A DNA stretch of 64,000 nucleotides from Stenogyne calaminthoides (lineage: Eukaryota; Streptophyta; Magnoliopsida; Lamiales; Lamiaceae), in the NCBI GenBank assembly GCA_037126765.1, contig JBBCBC010000025.1, forward strand, positions 15,370,175 to 15,434,174. Direction: 5' to 3'. A program made the translations under genes and the position numbers. The first letter of the stretch is position 1. The number at the start of each line of letters is the position of its first letter. The notes beneath the pieces are model-generated. The model had not been told where the DNA came from. It saw only the letters and a list, made by a program, of their open reading frames with translations, and ran no database searches. Below are positions 47,641 through 58,538 of this stretch, piece after piece.

Positions 47641-47958
47641 TTATACACTTCTTAATTTTATTTAATTAATATTATTAATTAATCAATAAATTATTTATAC
47701 TTAATCTATACAACAATCAAACAATTTGCAAAGTGCACTCAAATATCACTAAACCCCCAATAAACTATATTAGGATTGTCTCACCACTAATCACGTATGA
47801 ATATAATAAATAACTCACCTTTAAAACAATTACACGCATGATAAATAATGCAAAATCTCCAATAAGACATAAATAAATTTATCCGTAAATAATATAAAAT
47901 GCACGTAATGCATGAAATGTATTGGCCAAATAATAATACTAAAAGCGCGGGTATTACA

Positions 47959-48567
47959 TGATGACCCATTGTCATCTCATCTGAAACCAAAGCTTGTAGC
48001 AGATCAGGCAACATGAACTTCTGATTATTCATCTAGTAGTTCAACTGAAACTGCTCGAAACTTTTCGTTAGAGAATGGAGTATGAAATCGATATGTATTT
48101 CCACATCGTATTCCGCATCAAGAATCTCAAGTTTGTTAAGGTGAGCCATCATATGGAGAACGTGCTCCGTTACGGGCATTCCCTCCACCATTCTCTGCAA
48201 CAACAATTCTCGCATGGTGATCTGTCTAGTAGTACGGTTCTGATGTTGAAACATCGTTTTAAGATTTCGCATAATTTCCGCAGCAGTTCCAATGTTCTGG
48301 TGTTGGTGTTGCAACACATTTGACATAGAAGCCAAGATGGTAGGTACACTTAGCCATTTCATTGGAACGCTCCCAGTCACTATACTATTTCTTATCAGTC
48401 TTGCTAGAATCATCATTAGGCTTTATGGGTTTAGGTACATCAAGAACCCACTTGTATTGTTATGCAGTTAGGACAATTGATAGTTTATGATTCCAATCAA
48501 CAAAGTTTTAACCAGTAAATTGATTGTCTTTAAGTATATTAAACAGTGGATTAAAAGGTTGCGACAT
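47959..48567 (-). pseudogene. N-terminal part of F1b gag
   Basis: The start codon is the CAT at 48565-48567 (minus strand), followed by the same opening residues as F1a gag. Frame 48416-48033 reads TILASMSNVLQHQHQN and later MMAHLNKLEILDAEYD. It stops where the 30.7 kb insertion begins. Several stops are present. Confidence 0.88.
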
Positions 48568-49981
48568 GCTGAACTGAAAATAAACATATTTTTTTATTAA
48601 CGATTTAATCACAAAGCTTATCACATAATTCGATCATATGAAGCATATTAAAATTTCAAAAAAATATGAACGCATATCAGCCAACATCTCAAAATAGTTT
48701 AAATAGGTCACATGGGGTGAATTGTCTATTTAAACACATTTAAGCAGGTTACAAACAAAAACAGTTACAAACCTTTAATTCAAAATTAATAGTTGGCTCC
48801 CTCTTGACCATATAAAATTGACAGGGACTTCGGGGAAGTATATGCATATCAATTTTATACCTAGGTAATAACCATGATTAAATACAGGATTATTATTTCG
48901 TTTTGATCAAGCCTCGTGGGGAGGGTCATTGTCACCACTAATAATAATTCACAATCATCCTTTAGGAATTTATTCATGTGAAAGCTATCTTTTAGTTGTT
49001 CCGTGGGGGTAAATTTCTCCAAAAGAATTCAGAAATAAATAAATCATGGAAGTCAAAATTAATTTGATTTAAAAAATAATAATTATTTTAAAAACATACA
49101 TAGTAATTTTGAAGTTGAGATTTTTAAAACAATTTCTTATGCAAACACATTTAAACAAAAATTAAATAATAACACAAGAAAATATTCATAAAAAAAAAAA
49201 AACACACACACACATACACATTGGTCACAAAATATCCAACTGCCATGGTTTAATTTTCGTCTCGAAAAGTCAATTCCGCCACGCCACGGAACAGCACCTC
49301 GGCCTCCCCGCCCACGCGCACGCAGCGTACAGCGCTTGGAGCTCATGCTCGCGGTGACCAGCTCGCGGCGCGGAATGCGCGTGCACCCGTGCGCGCACCG
49401 CATCCGCCCGGCCGTGTCACCCGCGCACTGCTTTCGCCTGGAGAGATCGCGCGTGCTGTGCGTGCGCTCCCACTCGATCCCGCAAATCGCTCTACTTCCA
49501 TGCGCGCGCGCTTGGGGCCTTCGGCCCCCGTGCACCCCGGCCGAGCCGCGCCCATGCCCGCATGCATCTGGAAGCGTTCGCGTTGCGCACGTACCTCCCT
49601 TTGCAGGTTTACCGCGACGCACGCCGCCCACACCCAATTTTGAATTCGTCTTCAATTCCCCATCTTCGTTTTCAATTCGGTTATAATTTATTTTAAAAAA
49701 ATTAACATACCTAAAATCTAGACTAGTCTATTACATTGAATAAATAAAAAAAACATCCTAATCTACCCGTGGAATTTCTCACGGGAAAAATAATTTTGAA
49801 CTAGTCGAATTAAAAACCAAACAATCATACGCATGATATAAATAAAACATTAAATAACCATGACAATTGAATACTTGCAAAAAAGATCTAGCAATTCTAC
49901 TATCCAATTTCAAATTTAATGAACAATATTTTAAATTACAATTTAAATTACAGAGCTCGAAATCGAGGCTCTGATACCAGT
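48568..49981 (-). other. Leader and primer site of F1b, with GC-rich block
   Basis: The primer site is GCTCTGATACCA at 49968-49979 (complement of TGGTATCAGAGC), next to the LTR. A GC- and CpG-rich block spans about 49255-49640 (GCGCGCGC words, many CGCACG). Bases 48570-49140 match F1a leader 1300-1960. ORFs in the GC block are Arg/Ala/Pro-rich and unrecognised. Confidence 0.8.
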
Positions 49982-51657
49982 TGTTGGGGAAAGTTTTGTC
50001 CGGATCTATTCGAGGTGCAGTTTAAATAAACAATTTACTACTAACATGAATTAACCTATTAATTCAAATAGCAAACACCAACAACATTCATGCGTATAAA
50101 TAATTTCACGTAAAATCCTACACATACGGAATTTAGGAGTTTACGCGAAACGTACCTTTTGAAGTGACAACCGTAGAGACGATGGATCAACCCAAATGCC
50201 TTCTCAAGTATGTCCCAAGTCCTTGCTCGTAATCCGGTGGTAGATTTGCACGAACAATTTTTAACAAATGAATTAAAAAAAATATTCCATCACCTTTGTG
50301 GATTTCTAGTTTTTCCAAGACTGGAATTGTATTGGGGATGAAAAATTCATCCCCTATTTATAACAAGAGAGGGGGCGAGAATTTAGCCTTAAAAGGGCTT
50401 ATGAGAAATTTCCTTGTATCTTCCTCAAGATACAATCTTGAATATATATCTCATATATTTTATTTTTCATAAATATCTTCCCACAATATCTTCTCTTATT
50501 ATTTTAAGGTAATTTTGAAAAACCCATGAACAAAAGTCAAAGTCAAAGATTCTTGAATTTATGAGATAATCTTGTATTCCAAGAATACTTATCTTCCATA
50601 GAATCTTTCCAAGAAAATCTCTTTCTTTCTTTTCTTCATATTTTTCAAAAAATACTAAGGAAAATTAGATCAATAATTATTTATTTTATTTTAATTACTT
50701 TTTCATTAATGGACTTATATTTGGGCTACTTGAGGGGTCTTTAGGAGAATTAAGATTGGACCTCCCAATGGGCTCTGAATTATCAATATTGAGCCACAAT
50801 ATTATTCAGCCCATTAATATTAATTTACTCCACTATAAAATTAATATTGCACTATCCATCTTAACCCATATTACGATAATATGGCTCCCAATTATTATTT
50901 CCCCTGTTTAAGATTATTTAGTCCATTAATTAATTAAGCCACTGAAAAACTTTATATTAATTAATATCTTTTCCTTGAAGTAAAGACAACTCAACATTAT
51001 TATTTATGCCGGAAATAAATTCCACTTGCAAGATTTGGTATGATAAAAAATCTGAGCCCATCAAGGGGACAAATCAAACAAGACTTTCATTGAACACGTT
51101 TCTCTGTATTAAATCTTAGCAATTGTCATGTAATTAATAATATTGCCCAAGATACAAAGTATAGAATCACTCTCTGATTCTAAACTCAATATAGATCAAA
51201 ACAATAAATATTAATTACACACAATCCTATTTAAGTGACAGAGATTAAGAAATCAACAACCACTGGGGTCTAATTCTTCATCACATAAGTCAGTACAGAA
51301 GAATTTATCCTCTCTATAGGTCCGCTTCAGCGCATCACAATGCACTAGTGTAATCTCTTGGTCAGGACAAGCCAATCTGAGCTTTACACATCAACCTCTA
51401 CCAATGGAGTGTTCAATTCCATCTAGGTTGTGAAGATGTACTTATTTACAAGGAACTGTTAATGTGATCTTCTGTGATCGAGTATCACCACATTAACTAC
51501 AATGCAATATGTACTAATATTGAACGGTTTGCAATAAATAAATAACATTCATTCATATTTAAAGCAACAATGATAATGAGATTTATTCTCAGAAAATAAG
51601 TGATAAATTCAGTCTGTTATACAAAGTAAAAGCATACTTTCACGTATAACCCCAACA
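49982..51657 (-). repeat. 5' LTR of F1b (1676 bp, antisense)
   Basis: It reads TGTTGGGGAA to CCCCAACA on the plus strand and ends TATAACCCCAACA at 51657. It is clearly related to the F1a LTR but more diverged. The next bases are TGACT. Confidence 0.9.
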
Positions 51658-52220
51658 TGACTAACACATTAAACTAAGTCAGTTGGTTAGTGAGTGCCCC
51701 TGCTGATAGGGAAGAGTGGACGTAAGACAAGTTGGTCCGAACTACTATAAATCTTGTGTGATTTATTGCGTTACATATTTGCACACTACTGATTATAAAA
51801 TATCATGCATGTCTTAATCTGGATCAGTTTAGCATCAAGCTACCAATATGACCAGTTTGGCCCTTTGTCAACTGATCAGTCAGAAAACCTTAAGATTGAT
51901 TTCAGAAGAGGTTTTTCACACGAGTTAACAAAAGCTCCCGCACATCAGTTAAACTGATAGACGCCCAACTGATCTGCTTCACATCTATCAATAGGTTGGA
52001 TATCAGTTTGTACTGATTCACCCGCACTCTATATCAGCAAACTTGCAAAACACGCTGATCACGCAAAAATTTCAGAAGTCTATTCGTCCCTCCTCTCTAA
52101 ACTTCTGCCTCATTGAACCGGTTCGTGACCTACATACTCCTTTATCTTTTATTCACAATTACTTTCCAAAGTAAACAAGCTTCAAAATGGAAGGACTTTC
52201 CATGCGACAACTCATGAAAT
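51658..52220 (+). repeat. Fragment of a Sirevirus-type LTR
   Basis: The string GGGAAGAGTGGACGTAAGAC, then GTCCGAACTACTATAAAT (51708-51750), matches the 3' part of the LTRs ending at 21660 and 26931 (GAGTGGATGTAGGAG, CCGAACTACTATA). The rest has many ACTGATCAG words. F1b may have inserted into this LTR. The other half is not seen. Confidence 0.65.
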
Positions 52221-52774
52221 TGCGGAGAAAAATATTTTTCTAGGACAATAATTTTACTGACTTGCAATATATTTTAAAAAATATATATAAATATAGGATA
52301 ATATATTTTAAAATCTATAAATGTAGGACAGTTGAGCCCGAATAAACGCAAATCGAGCTGAAATATCATGTGAGATTCGGGTTCGATTGTGCTAAAACAT
52401 ATTGAACTATTTTTACAAATCTTAAAACATATTGTCCTATATTTACATGTTTTAAAATATATTGTCCTACATTTCCAAGCTCGTAAAATTATTGTCCTTA
52501 AAACACAATCCCCTAAGTTACTGTCCTTTAAAAACATTATTGCCGAAATTGCGGGTCTGATCTTCCAAAACTGAGGGGAAACATATATGGTCAGAAAAGG
52601 TGGTGTGTAGAGGAGTGAATTGTGCCCAAGGAAAGATCTCACGCTACTAATCACTACAAACCTCCAATTTTCCACATGTGATCAATTTAGTACCAGATTA
52701 AGCAACAATTTTTTAAAGCTTCTCTAAATGATTCCATCTGCCAAGCATCTGCCAAGCTAGTGTGCATGAGATCC
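52221..52774. repeat. AT-rich block with inverted repeats
   Basis: ATAGGATAATATATTTTAAAA (near 52293, first 20 bases considered) and ATGTAGGACA face copies such as TTTTAAAATATATTGTCCTAC (near 52449), and the motif ATTGTCCT recurs four times. This looks like a remnant of a small inverted-repeat transposon. No ORF of interest. Confidence 0.5.
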
Positions 52775-53078
52775 TTTGAGGGAAATTAAATAAACGAATT
52801 AATTCCTCATTTTTCTACAAGTTCTTACTTTTAGATGAGACGGAATTCTTTCATGGTATCAGAGCCTCTGACTCAGCTCAGATCCTGAGTTCAATTTCCG
52901 TGAAAATCACTCCATCCATTTAAAATTGTCCACTCGTTGGGCCTCCTCCCTAGAGTGGCAGAGGCAATGATTCGGCCCACGAGTGAGTGAAGAGGAGTGT
53001 TGAGGGAAATTAAATAAATGAATTGGTTCCCAACTCTCTCTATAAGTTCGAACTTTTAGATGAGACGAAATTCTTTCA
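52775..53078 (+). mobile_element. TRIM retrotransposon 1 (about 304 bp)
   Basis: Two direct repeats of about 80 bp (52775-52853 and 52998-53078), each ending TGAGACG.AATTCTTTCA, are separated by 144 bp. A perfect primer-site motif TGGTATCAGAGCC starts right after the first (52854), and a purine tract GAGTGAAGAGGAG precedes the second. That is the layout of terminal-repeat retrotransposons in miniature. The flanking duplication is imperfect or unclear. Confidence 0.82.
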
Positions 53079-53082
53079 AGAT

Positions 53083-53342
53083 TAGAGGCCTTATTATGGT
53101 GGTCAAGGCTAGGAGAATTAGGTATTGATGAATTGGAGGGGAAGTAGGGCGGATTACAAAAGCCATAGATAAATGGAGGAGTATTCGAGGAAGGCTGATA
53201 TCTGGGAAAAAGTTTAGAGTTCATCAGACTAATCCGGAGGCCAAAAAATCTGGACCTAAAACGGGAAAGAAATAAGCATGAGAATAAGAAGATAATGATC
53301 AAACAATTTTTGAATTATATAAACGCACAGGGGACACGAAAG
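53083..53342. other. Spacer between the two TRIMs
   Basis: A 131-codon minus-strand frame (52907-53302) overlaps TRIM 1 and looks like chance. No domain seen. Confidence 0.4.
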
Positions 53343-53347
53343 TCAGG

Positions 53348-53635
53348 TGTAAGAATCTCGTCTCATCTAAAAGCTCAAGTTTGTAGAGAGATGAGAAATT
53401 AATTCATTTGTATATAGTTTCCTAATACTCTCCCTCACTTGTGGGCTGGGTTATTCTCTGGGCTATCGACTCTATCATTGGGAGGAAGAGGAGACTTGTG
53501 GGCTGAGTTATCCTTTGGGCTATCGAATCCATTATTGGGAGGAGTTTATGCAGTTAGCGGGTTTGAACCTAGAGGCTTTGATACCATATAAGAATCCCGT
53601 CTCATCTAAAAGTGATAGTATATAGTTCCCTAATA
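53348..53635 (-). mobile_element. TRIM retrotransposon 2 (288 bp), antisense
   Basis: Terminal repeats at 53348-53427 and 53587-53635 (the second shortened by about 30 bases) share AGAATC.CGTCTCATCTAAAAG. The primer-site complement GGCTTTGATACCA ends at 53586 and a pyrimidine tract CTCTCCCTCAC follows the other repeat. A perfect duplication TCAGG flanks it (53343-53347, 53636-53640). Related to TRIM 1 but in opposite orientation. Confidence 0.88.
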
Positions 53636-53640
53636 TCAGG

Positions 53641-54013
53641 AACAAGAAACCATAACTGCCAATACGAAAACTCTAACCATGTTTGTTTAATGATGACCCA
53701 TCCAATCCAATTTTGGATGGACACATCTCACTTCTATCCAAATATCATCCACCCCTATAATACTGCTTATTTTCACACAACTTCATACATCAAATTACCC
53801 TTACATTTTATTTTCTACTTTTGTTACACACTCATTTTTTTTCATATTTATTTTCTACACACTCATTTTCTCTCTAACTTTTCGTACACGCCACTAACTA
53901 ACAATAATAAATAATATTCCATCACTTTTGATTTGATATATAATATCTATTTCTCTATTTCTAACCAAACACAATACTTATTATTAATTGGATTATCCCC
54001 ATACATTTTTGGG
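53641..54013. other. AT-rich spacer
   Basis: A 100-codon plus-strand frame is His/Phe/Tyr-rich and resembles no protein. Nothing else seen. Confidence 0.45.
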
Positions 54014-54299
54014 GTAATTGCACCCTAGTACACAAAACCATGATGTACTTGCAATTCAATACAATTCCTTTTTTAAAATAGCATTGCACTACAAATTTTT
54101 TACCAAAATACCCTCCAATTTAGAAACCAAAATTTTCAGCAATAAAATAAAAAAGGTCCACCACATCAATCAATTATCACTTTATTAGACCCGCTCTCCC
54201 ATATATCTCTCTCTCATTATACTTCACACATTTATTTTCTCTCTCTCCCATAAATCCACCGCCTCACCCCATTTATTTTCTCTCTTCCCCCTCTCAAAT

Positions 54300-54980
54300 C
54301 CACGCCTCAGGATGCTGTGGAGTCTTGGCGTTTAATGGATCTGGCGACTTTAGAGGCGTTGTTTGTGGGCGGCGACTTTGGGCGTCTATGGAAGCGGCGA
54401 CTTTTGAAGCGACAATTTTTCCGCATATATATGGGGTGTGGAGACAGCGATTTTTTCTGGATATGTGAAATTTGTGGGGGCGGTGTAGGGGGGCGGCGAT
54501 TTTTACAGATCAGTGGTGGTGGGGGATGACGACGACTGTTGAAAAAGGATGAGAAGGTGGTGGATGGCGGAGGCTGGGGGGGCGGTGTGAATGGAGGATC
54601 TGTGGGGTGTGAGGCAGCGATGGTGGGGCGGTGTACAAATACATTTTTTGGGGGATGGCAGTGCAGATGGCGGCGGCGGGGTTGGCGACTGGGGGGGGGG
54701 TGCGACGGTGGTGGTTTTTGTGGAGGCGGATATGGAGATGGATGGGAGGCGGCGAATTTCTGGGGCGGATCTGCGGGCTGTGGGGATGCCATATCTAGAG
54801 GAAGCGCTGGCGAACGAGGGGGCAGGATATGTGGATCTAGTAGTGGCGGGGGTTTTCGTAAGTTTTCGTTTCTTATTGGTCTGGTGGTGGGAGGGCGGCG
54901 ATTTGGGGGGAAGGGGGGTGGCGTGTTGTGATGGGGGTTTCTTTGTGTGGGTGCTTGGATATCCTGCTTCATGCAATTAA
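54300..54980. other. Strand-asymmetric G-rich block
   Basis: The plus strand is strongly G-rich and C-poor (runs of GGGGGG and GGTGG, GGCGGCGA repeats). Frames on both strands are therefore long but biased: Gly/Trp-rich on plus, Pro/His/Ser-rich on minus (54307-54972). No domain; I treat them as composition artefacts. Many G-runs could form quadruplexes. Confidence 0.6.
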
Positions 54981-55089
54981 TGGAACTTTTTTTCTTTTTT
55001 TTTTTTGCAGACTCCGGATGCTGGTAAGGCCCGAGCTATTGTGATTAGAAAATTTTGGTGAAGAAGCTGGATGATGTGTTGGATTTAGC

Positions 55090-55260
55090 AATTTTTTACT
55101 CGTGTATGCAATACAATTTATGCTTATGCATGTAATTTACGTGTATGCAATGTTTTTACGCTTATGCAATGTAATTTACGCTTATGCAATGTAATTTACG
55201 TGTATGCAATGTATTTAGTATATATGCAATGTTTTATGTATATGCAATGTTTTTAATATT
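55090..55260. repeat. Minisatellite, unit about 20 bp
   Basis: About eight copies of a unit near ATGCAATGTAATTTACGCTT, some shortened. Confidence 0.85.
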
Positions 55261-55700
55261 TCAATTTTTTTTTCAGAACAATGCATTTTTTATAGGTATA
55301 TGAGATTTTTAATTTTGACGTTTTTAAAAAGAAGAAATAATTTTTTGACGTTTTCGTATATTTTTTCTGTATGAAATTGAGTTTTGAATTTTTTTTTCTT
55401 AATTTATAGTTATTTAAACTAAAGAAAGAAATAAGATTTTTTAATAATAATAAGAATTTTACATATTATATAATAATAATAAGAATTGAAAATGGATTGA
55501 AAAATGAAGCCTGAAATGATGGGACCGAAATAAAGCTTGAAATTATGGGACTGGAATGAAGACTGACACATCACGTGGGGGTGTATTTTTTTTGGAAAGA
55601 GAAGAAGTGTAAGGGCAAATTGATCTAATAACATCACTAAAAAAGGAGTTTTGTAGCTAGTTGCTATTTTTCATTTAGGAGTGTACCTATTAGCTTTTTC

Positions 55701-56913
55701 CCCTCCATTTTTTTTATCTTCATCTCTCCCACCGGGGAAAGACTCGTGAGAAAATTCTTAAAAAAAATTGTGATAATTGATTTAAATAAAATTGAAATGG
55801 CTTGTACATCTATTTCACTTGATTTGTACTAAGACTCATTTTTTCTGAAGACACTAGACAAGTCATCAAAGTAGAATTTTTCTAAATATTAATTTAAATG
55901 TCAATTTATAAAAAATTCTAGCTTTATCCGATGGATTCTTTTTTATTTTACATTTTGAAAACAGTGTAACTAATTATAAATCATTTTCGATTGATTAAAT
56001 TGACAAACTGTTCAATATCATGTTCGAGACATAATTATGTTTAGAAGTAACATTTTTTTTTTTTGGTAATATAGATAAAAATTCATATGAGACGGTCTCA
56101 TATATGAGACGGGTACAAACTAGCCTAAATTAATACTCACCCATCTCAAAATATTCAAACATCATGCCCAAATTATTTATCATCTCATCGTGAAACTGTT
56201 TTACGCAAGTGTGCCTCTTAGTGTAAATAATTGAATGAATTGACCAGATCGATCTACATCCAATTAATTCTATAATGAAAACTTGGAATTCATTAATTTA
56301 GTGTTATTTTACTGTATTTTTTATTTATAATAAAACAAAACCCAAAGCAGTAATTAATATTAGAAAATTAATAATGGGCTCCAATTGCATATGTCTTTTC
56401 AATTAACATTGCCACAAAACTTGTCCTCATCCACAAATTTTCATTGGTTCATCAGATACTTACTCCATTGGACTTATGTAGAAGACAACTCCGTTTGCTC
56501 AAAGCAAGAATTTAATTTCAGTTTTATATCATTATCTGCACGTTTCTTTGATTTACTTTGTCCATCCATTTAACCTGTATTTATTCATGGCGGCAGATTA
56601 TACATGCCTTGAATTACACACCAAAATTTAATTTATTTGACCAGCTGGTAAGCAAGATAACATAAATTAAAAAGAACGATAAATGAAAGCAACTTCGTTA
56701 GAATTTTCTGTTACACAATACAATGTAACATCTTTTGCTAAATCATAATAAAATGATGGACATGTACAATGCGTAAAAATAATTTGTATTAACACTTCTA
56801 TGAACCAATTTATTAGTCTTTTTTTTATCATTTATCTACAAAGAGCATATACTTGCATCATAAGAAAAGTGAACCGCGTCCAAGTTGGAAAAAACTCCAT
56901 CTATTATTTACTA
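55701..56913. other. AT-rich intergenic DNA
   Basis: No gene. A small palindromic repeat, TGAGACGGTCTCATATATGA at about 56091, resembles a common plant repeat motif. Confidence 0.5.
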
Positions 56914-57187
56914 CTCTCTCCATTTCAGATCAATTTTCACACTGACCTAACATGAAATCAAGGTTTTTGTTTTGCTTTATAAAATGACATTCTAAAAGTA
57001 TTTATGTCAAATAAATTTTAATTGTGTGAATACGAGTTAATTGTGTTAGAAAAATAATGATATATAGGGTAAACAAATATATATTGTGAGGGTAAGAGTT
57101 ATGAGTAAAGTTATTTTTTTAGATGCGAAAATTAATATGGGACAAACTAAAAAGAAAAATGTGAAAACTAATTTGTAACGGAGGAAG
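56914..57187. mobile_element. Stowaway-like MITE (274 bp)
   Basis: The ends are CTCTCTCCATTTCAGA on the left and, inverted, CTTCCTCCGTTACAAA on the right, with TA on both sides (56912-56913 and 57188-57189). This fits the CTCCCTCC-type ends and TA duplication of Stowaway elements (Tc1/mariner). No ORF. Confidence 0.82.
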
Positions 57188-57611
57188 TACTATTTGAGCA
57201 CACCCTATTTTTGTAAAGTTATCAAACTCGTTTTTATTAAAATTTTAATGTTGTTTATGTTTATACTAAGATCTGATCTTATTTAAACCACTTTTATCAT
57301 ATCATTGATTTACAATTATCACTTCATATTAAAACAATTAATACTTTTTAATAAAATAAATTAATACTTTTTTATTAAACAATTAATACCATATAATGGA
57401 ACATTTAATTAATATTATTTAAAAATACACATAAAATGCAAATCAATTGTAGTATAAAAATAGTTTGCAAAAGACTTTATCTTAATACACACAAAATGCA
57501 AATGAATTGTAGTGTAAAAATAGTTTACGAAAGACTTTATCTTATATGAATAAATATTGCTCATTAACATATATCAATCAGATTCACTAAAGTATTAAAC
57601 TATATTTGTTA
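57188..57611. other. AT-rich intergenic DNA
   Basis: It contains a diverged direct repeat of about 70 bases (TACACATAAAATGCAAATCA at 57425, TACACACAAAATGCAAATGA at 57486). Confidence 0.55.
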
Positions 57612-58290
57612 AGAGTGGTACGTCTCATGTGTACCAAACAATTTAAGTGCATTTTTTGAATTGTACGTGCAACTTGTTTCATTGAAATGCTCAACTTAGC
57701 TACACTGAAAAATTAATTTTTTTTTTATAAAATAAGTTGAGAACAAGTTGAACATTTCAGCGTAACCAAGTAATTGAATGTTTCAATGAAATAAATTACA
57801 CGTTTCGAAAAGGCAAAATGCATCTCCAGGTCCCTAAATTATTACATTTTATTTCGAAAGGTTCTTATACTATTTTTTTGTTTAATGAAGTCCCTAAACT
57901 ATTGATTTTTATTTCAAGCAGTCCTTCTTGGTGGAATTTTCTAACTAATCTAACGAAATCATCAATTAAAACAATGGTCAATATATTGACAATTTTGAAA
58001 ATGATGTGCGTATTTACTTAACGGTTCTGTTAATTGATTAAAAAAAAATAGTCAAGAAGGACTGCGTGAAACAAAAATCCATAGTTTAGGGACTCCATTA
58101 AATAAAAAAAATAGTTTAGGGACTCCATTAAATCCATTAAGGACCTTTCGAAACAAAAATTAATAGTTCAGAGACTTCTTAAAAAAAAAAGTTTAGGGAC
58201 CTTTCGAAATAAAAAGTAATAATTTAGGAATCAAAAAATGCATTTTGTCTTTCGAAAATGCATTTGATTTGGATGATGCACCGAATTTGC
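57612..58290. mobile_element. Fold-back MITE, interrupted by a second MITE
   Basis: Outer arms: TTTCATTGAAATGCTCAAC (about 57678) pairs with the inverse of AATTGAATGTTTCAATGAAA (about 57772); further out AATTTAAGTGCATTTTTTGA pairs with sequence at 58250-58275. The arms resemble those of the MITE at 8217-8452, so both belong to one family. The inner element 57812-58249 splits the right arm. Confidence 0.72.
57812..58249. mobile_element. Mutator-like MITE (438 bp) nested in the fold-back MITE
   Basis: Long inverted ends start GGCAAAATGCAT on the left and GACAAAATGCAT on the inverted right; motifs such as CCCTAAACTATTGATTTTTA recur inverted. A perfect 9-bp duplication TTTCGAAAA (57803-57811, 58250-58258) flanks it, as expected for Mutator-type transposition. 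No ORF. It ends about 290 bases before the UGT start codon. Confidence 0.88.
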
Positions 58291-58410
58291 CTAGGCGACT
58301 TTGCCTTTTATTAGTTATCGTTTTCCTAATTCAATATAAATAATATTTTATTAATTATGGTATATATTTCTAATTCCAAAATTTAATCTGGATCCCATAA
58401 TGCCATCTTA

Positions 58411-58441
<31 letters not shown>

Positions 58442-58483
58442 CAAATTAAATCAACATGATGACTCCCAAAAGAGTGGGACACC

Positions 58484-58494
58484 TATATATAAAT
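58484..58494 (+). promoter_or_regulatory. TATA box of the UGT gene
   Basis: TATATATAAAT lies 55 bases before the start codon, implying a short 5' untranslated leader of about 20-30 bases. It is the only strong TATA motif in the right place. Confidence 0.7.
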
Positions 58495-58538
58495 GTCAAT
58501 CCAACATTGTAAAAGCATTGTACCCCCTTTCGATAAAA

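Larger units (their letters stand above)
17278..47958 (-). mobile_element. Interrupted solo LTR, chromovirus/Tekay-like (gypsy)
   Basis: The segment is bounded by TGTCACGACC (17278) and GGGTATTACA (ending 47958) and by a perfect 5-bp target duplication TGATG. On the minus strand it begins TGTAATACCCGCG and ends GGTCGTGACA, which is how many plant chromovirus LTRs look. Without the Helitron that splits it, about 1364 (17278-18641) plus 432 (47527-47958) bases remain, about 1.8 kb, with no gag or pol. It is therefore best read as one solo LTR. The lineage name is an inference from the terminal words only. Confidence 0.72.
16315..51657 (-). mobile_element. Antisense F1 element F1b, split in two by nested insertions
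   Basis: The right part (47959-51657) carries, on the minus strand, LTR, primer site, leader and the first part of gag. The left part (17277-16315) carries the rest of gag, protease and the start of integrase. Placed end to end they align continuously with F1a gag near 2570, apart from a 5-bp duplication TGATG (17273-17277 and 47959-47963). This shows one element interrupted by the 17278-47958 insertion. The 3' half of pol and the 3' LTR are gone, replaced by C2 at 16314. Confidence 0.9.
54014..55700. mobile_element. Possible composite DNA transposon with a G-rich insert and minisatellite
   Basis: The left edge GGGGTAATTGCACCCTAGTA (54010) loosely mirrors the right edge (minus strand GGGGAAAAAGCTAATAGGTA, ending about 55700), suggesting diverged inverted ends. 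Inside are a CT-rich stretch (54180-54300), a G-rich block (54300-54980) and a 20-bp minisatellite (55090-55260). A TTTTTTTGCAG acceptor-like site lies at 55010. This could be a Mutator-like element with captured gene DNA. The ends are weak. Confidence 0.4.

Noticed and set aside
17278..47958. A single giant retrotransposon of 30.7 kb
   Set aside because: No second LTR matching either end; the outer parts fit one solo LTR of about 1.8 kb interrupted by other elements.
49336..49686. Frames in the GC-rich block of the F1b leader
   Set aside because: Same reason: several overlapping frames of biased composition lying in a retroelement leader.
54307..54972. 221-codon Pro-rich frame and overlapping Gly-rich frames
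   Set aside because: Strong base bias removes stops on both strands; no domain and no conserved start or intron structure.
58518..58538. Seven extra N-terminal codons for the UGT gene
   Set aside because: The codon at 58518 is TTG, not ATG; the ATG at 58539 gives the standard UGT N-terminus.
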